Source: Cystobacter fuscus DSM 2262
GTDB taxonomy: Bacteria; Myxococcota; Myxococcia; Myxococcales; Myxococcaceae
Assembly (NCBI RefSeq): GCF_000335475.2
Contig: NZ_ANAH02000005.1
Coordinates: 62,001-126,000, forward strand
Direction: 5' to 3'
Length of the DNA stretch: 64,000 bases
Part shown: positions 54,019 through 64,000 of the stretch, piece by piece
How positions within the stretch are numbered: the first letter of the stretch is position 1
Layout: each line of letters begins with the position of its first letter
Program-made: the position numbers and the translations under genes
Notes under the pieces: generated by a model
Databases searched by the model: none
Told to the model about the DNA's origin: nothing
What the model saw: the letters and a program-made list of their open reading frames with translations, nothing else

Positions 54019-56124
54019 TCACTTCACCTCGGAGCCCGGCGGCATGTCGCCCGGGTCCAGCAACGACAGGTCCTTGCCCCCGGAGCCCGCGGTGAGAATC
54101 ATCCCGCGCGACTCGATGCCCCGCAGCATGCGCGGCTTGAGGTTGGCCACCACCACCACCTTGCGGCCCTGGACCTGCTCGGGTTGGAAGGCCTCGGCGA
54201 TGCCGGAACAAATGGTGCGCGGCTGCCCTTCCCCGAGGTCCACCGTCAGCTTGAGCAGCTTGTCCGCCTTGGGCACGCGCTCGGCGGCCAGGATGTGGCC
54301 CACCTTGAGCACCACCTTGGCGAAGTCGGTGATGTCAATCTCCCCGGGCGCGACCTCGGCGGGCTTCGCCTCGGGAGCCTTGACCTCGGCCGGCTTGGGC
54401 TCGGCGGCCTTCTTCTCGGCCTTGCCGCCCTTCTTCGTCTCCGGGGCGGGCTCGGCCGGGGCCGGCGCGCCACCGAGGATGGCGTTGACGCGCTCCTCCT
54501 CCAGCCGCGGCATGAGCGGCTCGGGGGTGCCCACGGGGCGGGCGCGGTCGAGCAGCGGGTAGCGCGCGGTGGCGAGCACCTCGAAGGTGAGCGGCGGCGC
54601 GTTGAGCTGGGCGAAGAGCTTCTCGGCCACGCGCGGAATCACCGGCGTGAGCAGCGCGCCCAGCAGGTAGGCCACCTCGGCGGCGTCGCTCAGGTCGGCG
54701 CGAGCGGCCTCGGGGTCCGTCTTCACCTTGACCCAGGGGGCCGCGGTCTGGAGGAAGCCGTTGGCGGACTGGGAGATCTCGGTGATGACGCGGATGGCGT
54801 TGCGGTACTCGAGCTTCTCGTAGGCCTCGCGCACCTCGGGGACGCGGGCGAGCGCGGCCTCGACCAGGGCGCGGCCGGGGCCCTCCTTCGTCGCGGGAGC
54901 CAGCCGCTTGTCCAGCGCGGCGCCCGCGAGCATGGACAGGCTGCGGTTGGCGAGGTTGCCGATGTTGTTGACCAGCTCTCCGTTCACCCGGAGGCGGAAG
55001 TCCTTGAGGCTCAGGTCGAGGTCCTCGACGCCCGGGCCGAGGTTGGCCGCGTAGAAGTAGCGCAGGTAGCTCGGATCCAGGTGCTCCAGGTAGGAGCGCG
55101 CGGGGATGAGCGTGCCGCGGCTCTTGGACATCTTCTCGCCGTTCACCGTGAGGTGGCCGTGGGCCTTGATGGCATCGGGCCGCTTGAGCCCGGCCACCTT
55201 GAGCACCGCGGGCCAGAAGAGCGCGTGGAAGTAGACGATGTCCTTGCCGATGAAGTGGATGATGCGCGTGTCACTGTCCTCGGACCAGAAGTCCAGGGCG
55301 CTCTGGGCCTTGCCCGTGCTCTTGGCCCACTTCTCCGTGGTGGCGATGTACCCGATGGGCGCGTCCAGCCACACGTAGAAGTACTTGTCCGTCTCGCCCG
55401 GGATGTTGAAGCCGAAGTAGGGCCCGTCGCGGCTGATGTCCCAGTCGGCCAGGCCCTTCTCGAAGAAGCCCTGGAGCTGGGTGGCGAGACCGGGGTTGAT
55501 GAAGCCCTCGCGGCGCAGCGTCTGCTGGAGGAAGTCCGCGTGGCGCGACAGCTTGAAGAACAGGTGCGAGGAGTTGCGGCGCACGGGCGGCGTGCCACAC
55601 AGCGCGCACTTCGGATCGATGAGGTCCGTGGGCGCGTAGGCCTTGCCGCACTTCTCGCAGGCGTCACCGTACTGCTCCGTGGCCTTGCAGTTGGGGCAGG
55701 TGCCCTTGATGAAGCGGTCGGGCAGGAAGCGCTTGTCGGTCTCGCAGTAGGCCTGCTCGATGTCGCGCTTCTCGATGTCGCCGTGATCCTTGAGCCTGCC
55801 GTAGATGAGCTCGGCGTAGTGCTTGTTCTCCGGCGAGTTCGTCGAGTGGAAGTAGTCGACGCTCACGCCGAAGTCGCGGAAGTCCGCCTGGTGCGCGTCA
55901 TACCACCGGCCGATGAACTCCTCGGGCTTGAGCCCCTGCTTGGCGGCGTTGATCTCGATGGGGGTGCCGTGGGTGTCGTCCGCGCAGAAGTAGACGACGT
56001 CCTTGCCGCAGGAGCGCAGGAAGCGGACATAGATGTCGGTCTGGACGTACTCGACGAGGTGGCCGATGTGGATGGGGCCATTGGCGTACGGCAGCGCGCT
56101 GGTGACGAGGATTCTCTGCGCCAT
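54019..56124 (-). CDS. metG: Methionyl-tRNA synthetase
   Basis: Charges tRNA-Met, 701 residues. ATG 56124 has AGGAG upstream; the longer frame to 56175 lacks one. HIGH motif appears as PIHIGHLVEY, KMSKS as GEKMSKSRGT. Zinc-binding knuckles CPNCKATEQYGDACEKCG and CALCGTPP are both present. An Ala/Lys/Pro-rich linker (about 560-600) joins the C-terminal Trbp111-type tRNA-binding domain (DFAKVVLKVGHILAAERVPK ... GRKVVVVANLKPRML). Complete and typical in length for the two-domain form. Confidence 0.98.
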   Translation of the reverse strand: MAQRILVTSALPYANGPIHIGHLVEYVQTDIYVRFLRSCGKDVVYFCADDTHGTPIEINAAKQGLKPEEFIGRWYDAHQADFRDFGVSVDYFHSTNSPENKHYAELIYGRLKDHGDIEKRDIEQAYCETDKRFLPDRFIKGTCPNCKATEQYGDACEKCGKAYAPTDLIDPKCALCGTPPVRRNSSHLFFKLSRHADFLQQTLRREGFINPGLATQLQGFFEKGLADWDISRDGPYFGFNIPGETDKYFYVWLDAPIGYIATTEKWAKSTGKAQSALDFWSEDSDTRIIHFIGKDIVYFHALFWPAVLKVAGLKRPDAIKAHGHLTVNGEKMSKSRGTLIPARSYLEHLDPSYLRYFYAANLGPGVEDLDLSLKDFRLRVNGELVNNIGNLANRSLSMLAGAALDKRLAPATKEGPGRALVEAALARVPEVREAYEKLEYRNAIRVITEISQSANGFLQTAAPWVKVKTDPEAARADLSDAAEVAYLLGALLTPVIPRVAEKLFAQLNAPPLTFEVLATARYPLLDRARPVGTPEPLMPRLEEERVNAILGGAPAPAEPAPETKKGGKAEKKAAEPKPAEVKAPEAKPAEVAPGEIDITDFAKVVLKVGHILAAERVPKADKLLKLTVDLGEGQPRTICSGIAEAFQPEQVQGRKVVVVANLKPRMLRGIESRGMILTAGSGGKDLSLLDPGDMPPGSEVK

Positions 56125-56237
56125 GAGTTCTCCTGAAGGGCGGCGGACATTAGCCGCTCGCAGGGTCCGGGTCATCGGGAAGAAGCAGGCGGGCGCCCGG
56201 AGTGCATGGGAGCCCGCGAGCTGTTATCGGTTCCACG

Positions 56238-57044
56238 ATGTGTACCCTCCTCGCCTTCCGCCATGTCCACCCCGAGTGGCCGCTCCTGCTGGCCGCCAAC
56301 CGGGACGAGCGCTATGACCGCCCCGCCGAGGGGCCCCAGGTGCTCGTCCCCTCCCCCCGCGTCATCGGAGGCCGGGACCTGGAGCGGCTGGGGACGTGGA
56401 TGGGAGTGACGGAACACGGCTTTTTCGTGGGTCTGACGAACCAGCGGGGCTCGGCCAACCTCATGAGCTCGCCCTACACCCGGGGAGAGGTCGTCCTGAA
56501 CGCCCTGCGGGCCGGGAGCCAGGAGGGCGTCGAGGACTACCTGGCGAGCCTGGATGCCCGGCGGTTCCGCCCCTTCAACCTCCTCTATGGGGACGCGCGG
56601 CGGCTCCGGGTGGCCTATGCCCGTCCCGACGCGGAGCAGGTCCGCCTGGAAGACGTGCCCCCGGGCGTCCACGTGCTGTCCAACGACGTGCTCGACTCCC
56701 CAGCGCTCCCCAAGGTGCCGCACGCCCGGGCCCTGGCCGAGCGCCTCTCCCACCAGCCCTGGCCGGAGCTGGCGAAGTCTCTCCAGACGCTGCTGGCGGA
56801 CCACGTGCTCCCGGAGCACGGGCCGGACCCGCTGCCGGAGGAGGACGGCCATCCGGAGCTGAAGGAGTTCTTCCGCCAATGCCAGGCGCTGTGCATCCAC
56901 ACGCCGGGCTATGGCACCCGCTCCTCGGCCATCCTCGCGCTGACACCCGGCCGGGTGGCCCACTACCTCGCGTCCGACGTGGCCCCGTGCCAGGGCGCCT
57001 TCCGCGACGTCACCGCCCTGGTCTCCTCCCCTTCGGAGCGCTGA
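56238..57044 (+). CDS. NRDE-family (TANGO2-like) protein
   Basis: 268-residue protein beginning CTLLAFRHVHPEWPLLLAAN followed by RDERYDRPAEGP, the family's defining N-R-D-E motif right after an initiating Met-Cys. Other conserved parts are RLGTWMGVTEHGFFVGLTNQ and YGTRSSAILAL. The catalytic-looking Cys2 recalls N-terminal nucleophile hydrolases, but the activity is not established; eukaryotic TANGO2 has been linked to heme/lipid handling. Divergent from metG over 113 bp. Confidence 0.9.
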   Translation: MCTLLAFRHVHPEWPLLLAANRDERYDRPAEGPQVLVPSPRVIGGRDLERLGTWMGVTEHGFFVGLTNQRGSANLMSSPYTRGEVVLNALRAGSQEGVEDYLASLDARRFRPFNLLYGDARRLRVAYARPDAEQVRLEDVPPGVHVLSNDVLDSPALPKVPHARALAERLSHQPWPELAKSLQTLLADHVLPEHGPDPLPEEDGHPELKEFFRQCQALCIHTPGYGTRSSAILALTPGRVAHYLASDVAPCQGAFRDVTALVSSPSER

Positions 57045-57221
57045 CGCCCGAGGAACGAAAATCGTCGGTCAGGAAGAATCGTGCCCCGCGTCCTTGGGGA
57101 AGCTGCCCGGCCGGAGAGGCCCCACACGCTCTGGTATCGCCGAAAGGCGAGTGGTTCGACTCCACCCTGGGCCCGGATGGGCCCGCCCAAAAGCGGCTTC
57201 TCCACTCGGGCAGCGACTTTT

Positions 57222-58748
57222 CTATCCGTCCGCCATCATGAACCCGACCGAGGCGCTCTGCGCGGCGGCGGGGAATCCCCGCTCGGCCGCCGAGGTGAGG
57301 TAGTCCTTGATGTTGGGGAACACGTAGTCGCGCTCCGCGGTGGTCGACAGGCCCATCCACTGCGCGATGGAGTGGGCGTACTGGTCCACGGACAACGTGG
57401 GAATCCAGCGGCCCTTGTCGTCGACGGTGTCGAGGTTGTTCGCCGCGTTGTTCGACAGGTCCAGGTTGGGGAAGGTGCCGTAGAGCCGGCGTCCGGCGAC
57501 GCGATCCCCGAGGACGATGGCGTGGCTGCCCCAGCCATGGTCCGTTCCCCGGTTGGAGTTCTCCACGAGGGTGCGGCTGAAGTCGCTCATCGTGAAGAGC
57601 GTGGCCTGCGGCGGATTGGCGCCGAACGCCCCCTGGACCAGCATGAGCGCCCGGTAGAAGGCGTCGAGCGAGAAGTCGAGCTGCCGGAACAGCGAGGCCT
57701 GGGCCGTGTCCTGCCCGATGTGGGTGTCGAAGCCGCCGATCGCCACCGTGAAGAGCTGGCGCTTGAGGCCCAGACCGCCATTGGCCACCGGGGTCGACCC
57801 CGCCACGAGATCCCGGAGGACCTGGTAGAGCTGGGTGTGCAACGTCCAACCCCCACTGTCGCCGGGGGCGACGAACAGGGCGTCGATCGCCTGGCGCGTC
57901 GCTTGGGGGAGCCGGTTCCAGGCGGCCTCCCGCGCGGCGGTGCGCGAGCTGGCGAAGGACTGCGCCAGGGCGAACGCCCCACCGTAAGACGCTTCCAGGG
58001 TGACGCCGTTGTTGATGGCCAGCACCTGGGCGAGCGACTCCTTCTGGAGGGCGTTGAAGGTGGCGTCGGTCGTCTCCCTGACACCGAGGACGCCGTTGGC
58101 GGGCACCATCAGCGGACGCCGGGTGGCGCCCTCGGCGAAGAGCACCCGGCCACCGATGAACGAAGTCACCTCCGGATACTCCCCGGTATTCAGACCGTGG
58201 ATCTTGTCCGCGGTCCGGCCGCCCCATCCGGTCGACTTGCCGATGAGCTCCAGGGGGAGGATGACGTTGGAGGGGTTGGCGATACCGCTCGCCCAGGCCT
58301 CCTGCTGGTCCTCGTGGGAGAACAGGTTGTCCGGCCGCACCACCGTGCCCGCGGCGTAGTCCGACTTGCGCATCGGCAGCACGAGCGGTCCCACGTTGCA
58401 CACCATGGCGGCCCGCCCCTGCTCGAAGAGCGCCTGGATCTTCGGGAGCGAGGGATGCATCCCATAGGCTCCAGCGGCGAGGTCCAGCGGATTGATGGTC
58501 AACAGGTCCTTCTGCTTGAGACCGATGTTGGGCCGTGCCGCCAGGTACTGGGCGTAGGGAGTCTCCAGCTTGGGCACGAGGAGGTTGTTGGAGTCATTGC
58601 CGCCCAGGAGGCTGACACAGATGGCGGCGCGGTAGCCGGAGTAGCCGGTGGCCGAGGCGGCGTTCGCCTCACCCAACCAGCGGGGAAGAGTGGCGGCGGC
58701 GGTGAGCAGGCCCGTGGCCCGGAGGAATTGGCGGCGCGAGGTGTTCAT
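57222..58748 (-). CDS. DUF1501 exported protein (Tat signal)
   Basis: 508 residues. The start NTSRRQFLRATGLLTAAATL carries a twin-arginine motif, so the protein is exported folded. The body matches DUF1501/alkaline-phosphatase-superfamily-like proteins (CVSLLGGNDSNNLLVPK, GAYGMHPSLPKIQALFEQGR, VAIGGFDTHIGQD, DRAWGSH-like HGWGSHAIVLGD). Metal-binding-looking His/Asp residues are present but the substrate is unknown. It directly follows the DUF1800 gene (4-bp gap); the DUF1800-DUF1501 pair is a recurrent bacterial operon. Confidence 0.88.
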   Translation of the reverse strand: MNTSRRQFLRATGLLTAAATLPRWLGEANAASATGYSGYRAAICVSLLGGNDSNNLLVPKLETPYAQYLAARPNIGLKQKDLLTINPLDLAAGAYGMHPSLPKIQALFEQGRAAMVCNVGPLVLPMRKSDYAAGTVVRPDNLFSHEDQQEAWASGIANPSNVILPLELIGKSTGWGGRTADKIHGLNTGEYPEVTSFIGGRVLFAEGATRRPLMVPANGVLGVRETTDATFNALQKESLAQVLAINNGVTLEASYGGAFALAQSFASSRTAAREAAWNRLPQATRQAIDALFVAPGDSGGWTLHTQLYQVLRDLVAGSTPVANGGLGLKRQLFTVAIGGFDTHIGQDTAQASLFRQLDFSLDAFYRALMLVQGAFGANPPQATLFTMSDFSRTLVENSNRGTDHGWGSHAIVLGDRVAGRRLYGTFPNLDLSNNAANNLDTVDDKGRWIPTLSVDQYAHSIAQWMGLSTTAERDYVFPNIKDYLTSAAERGFPAAAQSASVGFMMADG

Positions 58749-58752
58749 GGAA

Positions 58753-60423
58753 TTATCTCTGGATCTGGAACTCGGGAGAGAGCGACGTGAGATAGATGGC
58801 CAATTGCTGCTTGCGGGTGCTGCTGCCAGCGCGGGGATCGTTCATGGCCTTCAGGAGCGCGGCGCTCAGCTCCGAGGACATCTCGCCATGAATCCAATAC
58901 CGGCCGAGCCAGGCCACCAGATCGTTGGGATTCACGGGCAGCGTGGTGAAATCAATCACGATCCCCGCGCTCGACAAGTTGCTGTAGACGAGGTCGTACA
59001 CGAAGTTGGCGCGAGCGGCGGCCGTCGCGGTATCCAGGACTCCGAACTCGGGACCGACGAGCCCGTTGCCGCCAGGCAGCGGCGTCTTAGGCGAGTAGTA
59101 GCTGAAGACCGAGGGCGGTCTGGGCACGTCCTGCCCGAGCGTGCGGCTATAGGTATTGAGCCTGCCTCCCGGGTTCTTGGACCCCGTGGCATCGAGCGTG
59201 CCATTCAACCCCCGGACCAGTGAGGTGATGAACAGCGCGGGCGAACGGAGCCGGCCGTAGGTGGCCTTGAACTCCGCCGGAGCCTGGTCACCGCGGGCCT
59301 CGGGGTCCTCGAGGATCGCGCGGACCACCGCGCCCAGGTCGCCGCGCACGCCACCGCCATTGTCCTTGAAAACAGCCACCACCCGGCTGACGTACGCGGG
59401 GCTGGGATTGCTGGTGACGAGGTGCTGGATGAGCTGCTTGCTGATGAACGGAGGCAGGTTCGGGTCGGCGAAGATGTTGTCGAGCGCCTGCTGGAGGTGC
59501 ACCGTGGCGCTGGCTCCCGCGGTCGTCACCGCGCCCCGAAGGAGGGTCTGCGCGGAGGAGTCGTGATTCACATCGCAGGCCATCAGCGGCTGGGCGTAGC
59601 TGATGGTGTTGTTATGGCCCTTGGTCGGGCAGCCCGCGGCGCTGGCGTAGGTCCACCCGGAGAAGGTTCGCGCGAACGCCTGGACCTGGGTCTCGGTGTA
59701 CGCGGGGATGGGCACGCCATTGGCGTCGAGCACGGGAGTGCCGTCCTCGTTCAACTTGTCCAGACCGAGCGTGAAGAGTTGGAGCAACTCCCGGGCGTAG
59801 TTCTCGTTCAGCGGCATGGGCCGGCCAGCCCAGTCGAACGCCAGGTTGTTCGCCATGTTGAGATAGGTGCCCATGGCGGGGTTGCGGGAGACGGCGTCGA
59901 GCAAGGTGCGGTAGTTACCAAAGGCGTTCGCGGAGAGCAGGTTGAGGTAATCCGCCAGCGCCAGCTTGGGCTCCAGCTCGGGAGTGGTCGTGTTGTCGCG
60001 AATGACACTTTCCGAGACGACGAGAATCTGGCTGAGCGCGAAGGTCACGCGCTGCCGGAGCTGATCCTCGCCCATGACGGCGTTGTAAAAGAATTGAGAG
60101 CCGAGGTCCACGGTCGCGGTCGTCCCGTCGAACACGGAGCGGGGAGCGGCGAGCTGCTCGGTGATGGCCTGGGAGACGCCAACACTCATCACCCGCTCCA
60201 CGCTGTCGATGGGCAGCGGGCTCACCCCTTGGGCGCGCCGCGGGCCGAAGGTTGCCTGCTCGAGGAAACGGATGGCGTCGGGCTCGGTCGCGGTCGTGGC
60301 CGCGAACGAACGGGCGGCTCGCTCCCCCTGCTGGGCCTGAGCGGCGTTTTCTCTGGAGAGCCCCTGCGCCTGTGCATGACCAAACACACACAGTGCAAGA
60401 GCCAGGGCAGTGTGACGTATCAT
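58753..60423 (-). CDS. DUF1800 exported protein
   Basis: 556 residues. ATG 60423 has AGGAG 8 nt upstream and yields a Sec signal peptide (IRHTALALALCVFGHAQAQG); a longer frame to 60486 is rejected. DUF1800 signatures: FLEQATFGPRR near the start, QRVTFALSQILVVS, LNENYARELLQLFTLGL, FSGWTYA and FISKQLIQHLVTSNPSPAYV. The family is secreted and always paired with DUF1501; function is unknown, possibly cell-surface or polymer-related. The promoter should lie in the 490-bp AT-richer region upstream. Confidence 0.88.
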   Translation of the reverse strand: MIRHTALALALCVFGHAQAQGLSRENAAQAQQGERAARSFAATTATEPDAIRFLEQATFGPRRAQGVSPLPIDSVERVMSVGVSQAITEQLAAPRSVFDGTTATVDLGSQFFYNAVMGEDQLRQRVTFALSQILVVSESVIRDNTTTPELEPKLALADYLNLLSANAFGNYRTLLDAVSRNPAMGTYLNMANNLAFDWAGRPMPLNENYARELLQLFTLGLDKLNEDGTPVLDANGVPIPAYTETQVQAFARTFSGWTYASAAGCPTKGHNNTISYAQPLMACDVNHDSSAQTLLRGAVTTAGASATVHLQQALDNIFADPNLPPFISKQLIQHLVTSNPSPAYVSRVVAVFKDNGGGVRGDLGAVVRAILEDPEARGDQAPAEFKATYGRLRSPALFITSLVRGLNGTLDATGSKNPGGRLNTYSRTLGQDVPRPPSVFSYYSPKTPLPGGNGLVGPEFGVLDTATAAARANFVYDLVYSNLSSAGIVIDFTTLPVNPNDLVAWLGRYWIHGEMSSELSAALLKAMNDPRAGSSTRKQQLAIYLTSLSPEFQIQR

Positions 60424-60917
60424 ACGATGTTCTCCTGGTACGCTGAGGCCCCGAGACCAGGGAATGAGAAATCCCGGCTCAGGCATTCACGAGAGCGAGC
60501 AAAGAAAGACAGAGATATCCGTGTTTGTCTTTAAAGACGGCTCAATCCAGGAAGTCAGGATTGCCCATGCCTGACGCGGTGTTTCCATATGGTCAGGGCA
60601 GGCAAGCAGGCTCCGCCAGACCAGGGATGGGGCGCTTCTAGAAAAGCTGATTTGTAAGTCTGTAAAGAGAGGAGCTTTTTGGACACATGAACGAACGCAG
60701 CAGGAAATATGGACGGAGTGTCACGGCCGCAATTGGCCTGGAGACCGTCCCTGCTGCCGTTGGTGTGTTGTGGCGCACAAGACATCGTTAGACAGGAGTC
60801 CGCGCTTCACGCCGCTCGGAGCGTCGTTGAAGGGCTCACGGTCCACCGGAATGTTTTCAGCCCCCGGGTGGCGTGGCTGTTGCACCAACCCCATCCACCC
60901 GAAGTCCGGGAGAAGAG
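60424..60917. other. Intergenic region upstream of DUF1800
   Basis: About 490 bp without a convincing gene. GC is visibly lower around 60500-60720 (TAAAGAC, TTTGTAAGTCTGTAAAGAG). It should carry the promoter of the DUF1800-DUF1501 pair on the minus strand. No strong hairpin or repeat noted. Confidence 0.4.
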
Positions 60918-61649
60918 TCACTCCGAGAGGATGCGGACTGCCTCGATGCCCTTGTCCGTCGCCACGGCGAAGCGGCGGCCGGCGGGGTCCAGCGCGTACG
61001 GCGGCGAGGGCGGGAGGTGGTGGATGATGCTGCCCTGACGGCCCGTATGGAGTTCAGGCCATTGCTCCAGGATGCGTCCGGTCTACACCGCGAGGCCCAC
61101 CGAGCCCTTCGACTGTCCATCCGGTAAGGAAATTTCTTCACCTTCCAGGCCCGAGCACTCGAGAACCAACGTGCCCCGCTCGCCGAAAGCCGCCGAGTGG
61201 ATCTCCACGAACGAGTCACCCAGCTCCATGTCCTTGGACTCGTCCAACGACCGGGGCTGCTCGAGCGCGCGGGCCACGTCGAAGACATGCGCCGTGTCCA
61301 CGGGATGCCAGAGCCACCCCGCGCTGAGCAGGAAACGTCCATCGCGGCTGAACTGGAGCCGGGAGTGGAAGATGTCAGGTGATTCGCCGTCCCGACGGGT
61401 GAGCCGCTCGCCGGTCTCGGCGTCCTCGAGTTCCAGACGGCAATACGCGTCGGGGCCGTGGGCCAGGAGTCGGTGGGGATGAAGATGCGTTCGGTTCTCC
61501 TGGGCGCCGGGACGCCTGGTTCCCGAGGAGCCTGACGTCCGCCCTCCCCCACTCGACCCCAAGCCAGGAGGCCCGGCCCCCTTCTCTTCGACGGGCGCCG
61601 ATTTAAGTCGGTTGACTTCATCAGTCGAGTGACTTAAAAATTCTCCCAT
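60918..61649 (-). pseudogene. WD40/propeller-like protein fragment with internal amber stop
   Basis: The readable part (HGPDAYCRLELEDAETGERL, FHSRLQFSRDGRFLLSAGWL, VDTAHVFDVARAL, EIHSAAFGERGTLVLECSG) looks like blades of a WD40-type propeller. A TAG at 61083-61085 interrupts it. The same frame continues TGRILEQWPELHTGRQGSII, then YALDPAGRRFAVATDKGIEA and ends TGA at 60918. The N-terminal ~50 residues of the frame are low complexity and overlap the TetR promoter, so the true start is lost. Interpreted as a decayed C-terminal fragment. Confidence 0.5.
61602..61640 (+). promoter_or_regulatory. Palindromic operator overlapping a sigma-70-like promoter
   Basis: TTTAAGTC (61602-61609) and GACTTAAA (61631-61638) are perfect inverted repeats. 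An inner pair TTGACT (61612-61617) and AGTCGA (61623-61628, one mismatch) shares the same centre at 61620. TTGACT also serves as a -35 with TAAAAA (61635-61640) as -10 at 17-bp spacing. It lies just upstream of a TetR-family gene, so autorepression by that regulator is the natural reading. Confidence 0.6.
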
Positions 61650-61684
61650 GAGTTCGAGGACGGGCCTTTCTCCTTCCGGAGGTC

Positions 61685-61729
61685 ATGATGAGTACCGACG
61701 GCAGCAACCAGGTCCGGGTGCGCGGGTGA
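61685..61729 (+). CDS. 14-codon leader reading frame overlapping tetR start
   Basis: GGAGGTC is followed by ATGATG (61685) and a 14-codon frame ending TGA at 61727-61729. The TGA overlaps the GTG (61726) that is a candidate start for the TetR gene in the +1 frame. It could be a coupled leader peptide. Alternatively the ribosome site marks the original TetR start and a one-base frameshift has separated the first 13 codons. Confidence 0.35.
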   Translation: MMSTDGSNQVRVRG

Positions 61730-62370
61730 GTTCGGGCAAGTCCGATCGGGGCAGCGAGACCCGCGAGTTGCTCCTCGTCACCGCGGAGCGACTGTTCGCC
61801 GAGCACGGCGTGGAGGTGGTCTCCAACCGCCAGGTGAGCGAGGCGGCGGGCCAATCGAACAACTTCGCGGTCGGCTACCACTTTGGCTCCAAGGAGGAGC
61901 TCGTGGTGGCGATCGTGCGCCGGCACTCCGAGTCGATCGAGCGGCGACGTATCGACATGCTCGCACAGGTCACCGGCTCGCCCGACCTGCGCGACTGGGT
62001 GTCCTGCCTCGTGCGGCCAACCACCGAGCATCTCGCCTCGCTGGGCAGCCCCTCCTGGTACGCGCGGTTCATCACCCAGGTGACGACCCACCCCTCCTAT
62101 CGAAAGCTCCTGGTCGATGAGGCGTATGCCTCGCGGTCCCTGCAACAGGGCCTCGAAGGCATGTTCCGCCTGATTCCTCGCCTGCCCGAGGACGTGAAGC
62201 AGGAGCGCAACGACATGGGCCGGTTGATGGTCGTGCACCTGTGCGCCGAGCGGGAACGCGCGCTGCAAGAGGGCACCGTGCTCCCCCACTCGACGTGGGA
62301 GTCCACCGCGGCCGGACTGGTCGACGCGCTCGTTGGCTTGTGGCTGGCCCCCGTCACCGCCCGGCGGTGA
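61726..62370 (+). CDS. TetR-family transcriptional regulator
   Basis: Helix-turn-helix repressor, 214 residues from GTG 61726 (a longer frame begins at ATG 61648, but that is at the predicted transcript start). The DNA-binding domain reads RELLLVTAERLFAEHGVEVV, then SNRQVSEAAGQSNNFAVGYHFGSK, a standard TetR_N with YHFGSKEEL. The C-terminal ligand-binding part is helical (RDWVSCLVRPTTEHLASLGS; AAGLVDALVGLWLAP). It lies 154 bp upstream of a Baeyer-Villiger monooxygenase gene and below a palindromic operator, so it probably controls itself and that enzyme. Confidence 0.85.
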   Translation: MSSGKSDRGSETRELLLVTAERLFAEHGVEVVSNRQVSEAAGQSNNFAVGYHFGSKEELVVAIVRRHSESIERRRIDMLAQVTGSPDLRDWVSCLVRPTTEHLASLGSPSWYARFITQVTTHPSYRKLLVDEAYASRSLQQGLEGMFRLIPRLPEDVKQERNDMGRLMVVHLCAERERALQEGTVLPHSTWESTAAGLVDALVGLWLAPVTARR

Positions 62371-62524
62371 CCTCACGGGACGGAAACGGCCCCCAGGAAA
62401 GCCAGACACCTCCGTCCAGACGTCTGAAGCATCGAAGTGAATAGTGATTGAGGAATGCTCGGGAGCGTGCCCGTGGAACGGGGACGCTGAACGAGCGCCT
62501 ATCGAGTCGAAAGGATATGTGCGA

Positions 62525-64000
<1,476 letters not shown>

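Noticed and set aside
57120-57175. tRNA-like 3' half (GTGGTTCGACTCCAC with a preceding GCC-GAAA-GGC hairpin)
   Set aside because: It resembles a T arm with a variable arm, but no matching 5' acceptor or anticodon stem could be found upstream.
60869-60884. Sigma-54-like sequence TGGCGTGGCTGTTGCA on the plus strand
   Set aside because: Spacing is correct, but nothing co-directional lies downstream except the antisense of a pseudogene and then the TetR gene 800 bp away with its own promoter; chance match is likely.

Overview
The window is about 65-70% GC and carries hallmarks of a myxobacterium of the Cystobacter/Archangium/Myxococcus type: SitA-like polymorphic lipoprotein toxins, a DUF2381 remnant, a MYXO-CTERM-like anchor, and a sigma-54 activator paired with a histidine kinase. 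Lineage is inferred from gene content only.

Layout. 1-5.3 kb: a histidine kinase (5' end outside the window), an NtrC-type regulator, a good sigma-54 promoter, and a lipoprotein with tandem beta-sandwich and kelch repeats. 5.3-14.9 kb: a toxin/immunity region. It holds two copies of a cassette (beta-propeller-like lipoprotein, small orphan-immunity-like gene, broken toxin tail). Between them sit a swarm-inhibition-toxin-like locus (sitB, sitA, putative sitI) and a chimeric toxin/DUF2381 remnant. 14.9-28.9 kb: a six-gene type 1 BREX phage-defence operon on the minus strand (brxA-brxB-brxC-pglX-pglZ-brxL). Its methyltransferase gene pglX is split by a 1,524-bp IS701-like element with clear inverted ends and a 4-bp target duplication. 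29.4-31.9 kb: a second sit locus whose sitA shares its N-terminal ~390 residues with the first but carries another toxin tail, then an IS3 relic beside a tRNA-Leu gene.

31.9-46.9 kb is mostly chromosomal backbone. It has a glycolytic/secretion operon (gap-pgk-tpiA-secG) with tRNA-Leu(GAG), a cell-wall amidase, a lipid kinase, an FAD oxidoreductase, an RlmI-like methyltransferase homologue, a YhaM-like HD protein and a degenerate HD-GYP protein. At 46.9-48.9 kb a nuclease toxin (VRR-NUC-like lipoprotein) and its TsiV/DUF3396-type immunity gene are inserted exactly after the stop codon of the HD-GYP-like gene. A 102-bp copy of that gene's 3' end flanks the far side. 48.9-64 kb: an adenylate cyclase/ATPase regulator, a tatD gene with an in-frame amber codon, a HEAT-repeat protein, metG, an NRDE protein, a DUF1800/DUF1501 secretion pair, a broken propeller-like gene, and a TetR regulator upstream of a Baeyer-Villiger monooxygenase that runs off the window.

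The strongest observations are the BREX system interrupted by a precisely mappable IS, the toxin-tail diversity on a shared SitA delivery domain, the repeated cassettes that could recombine, and the toxin-immunity pair bracketed by a duplicated gene end. Family names come from motif recognition and memory; no database search was possible.
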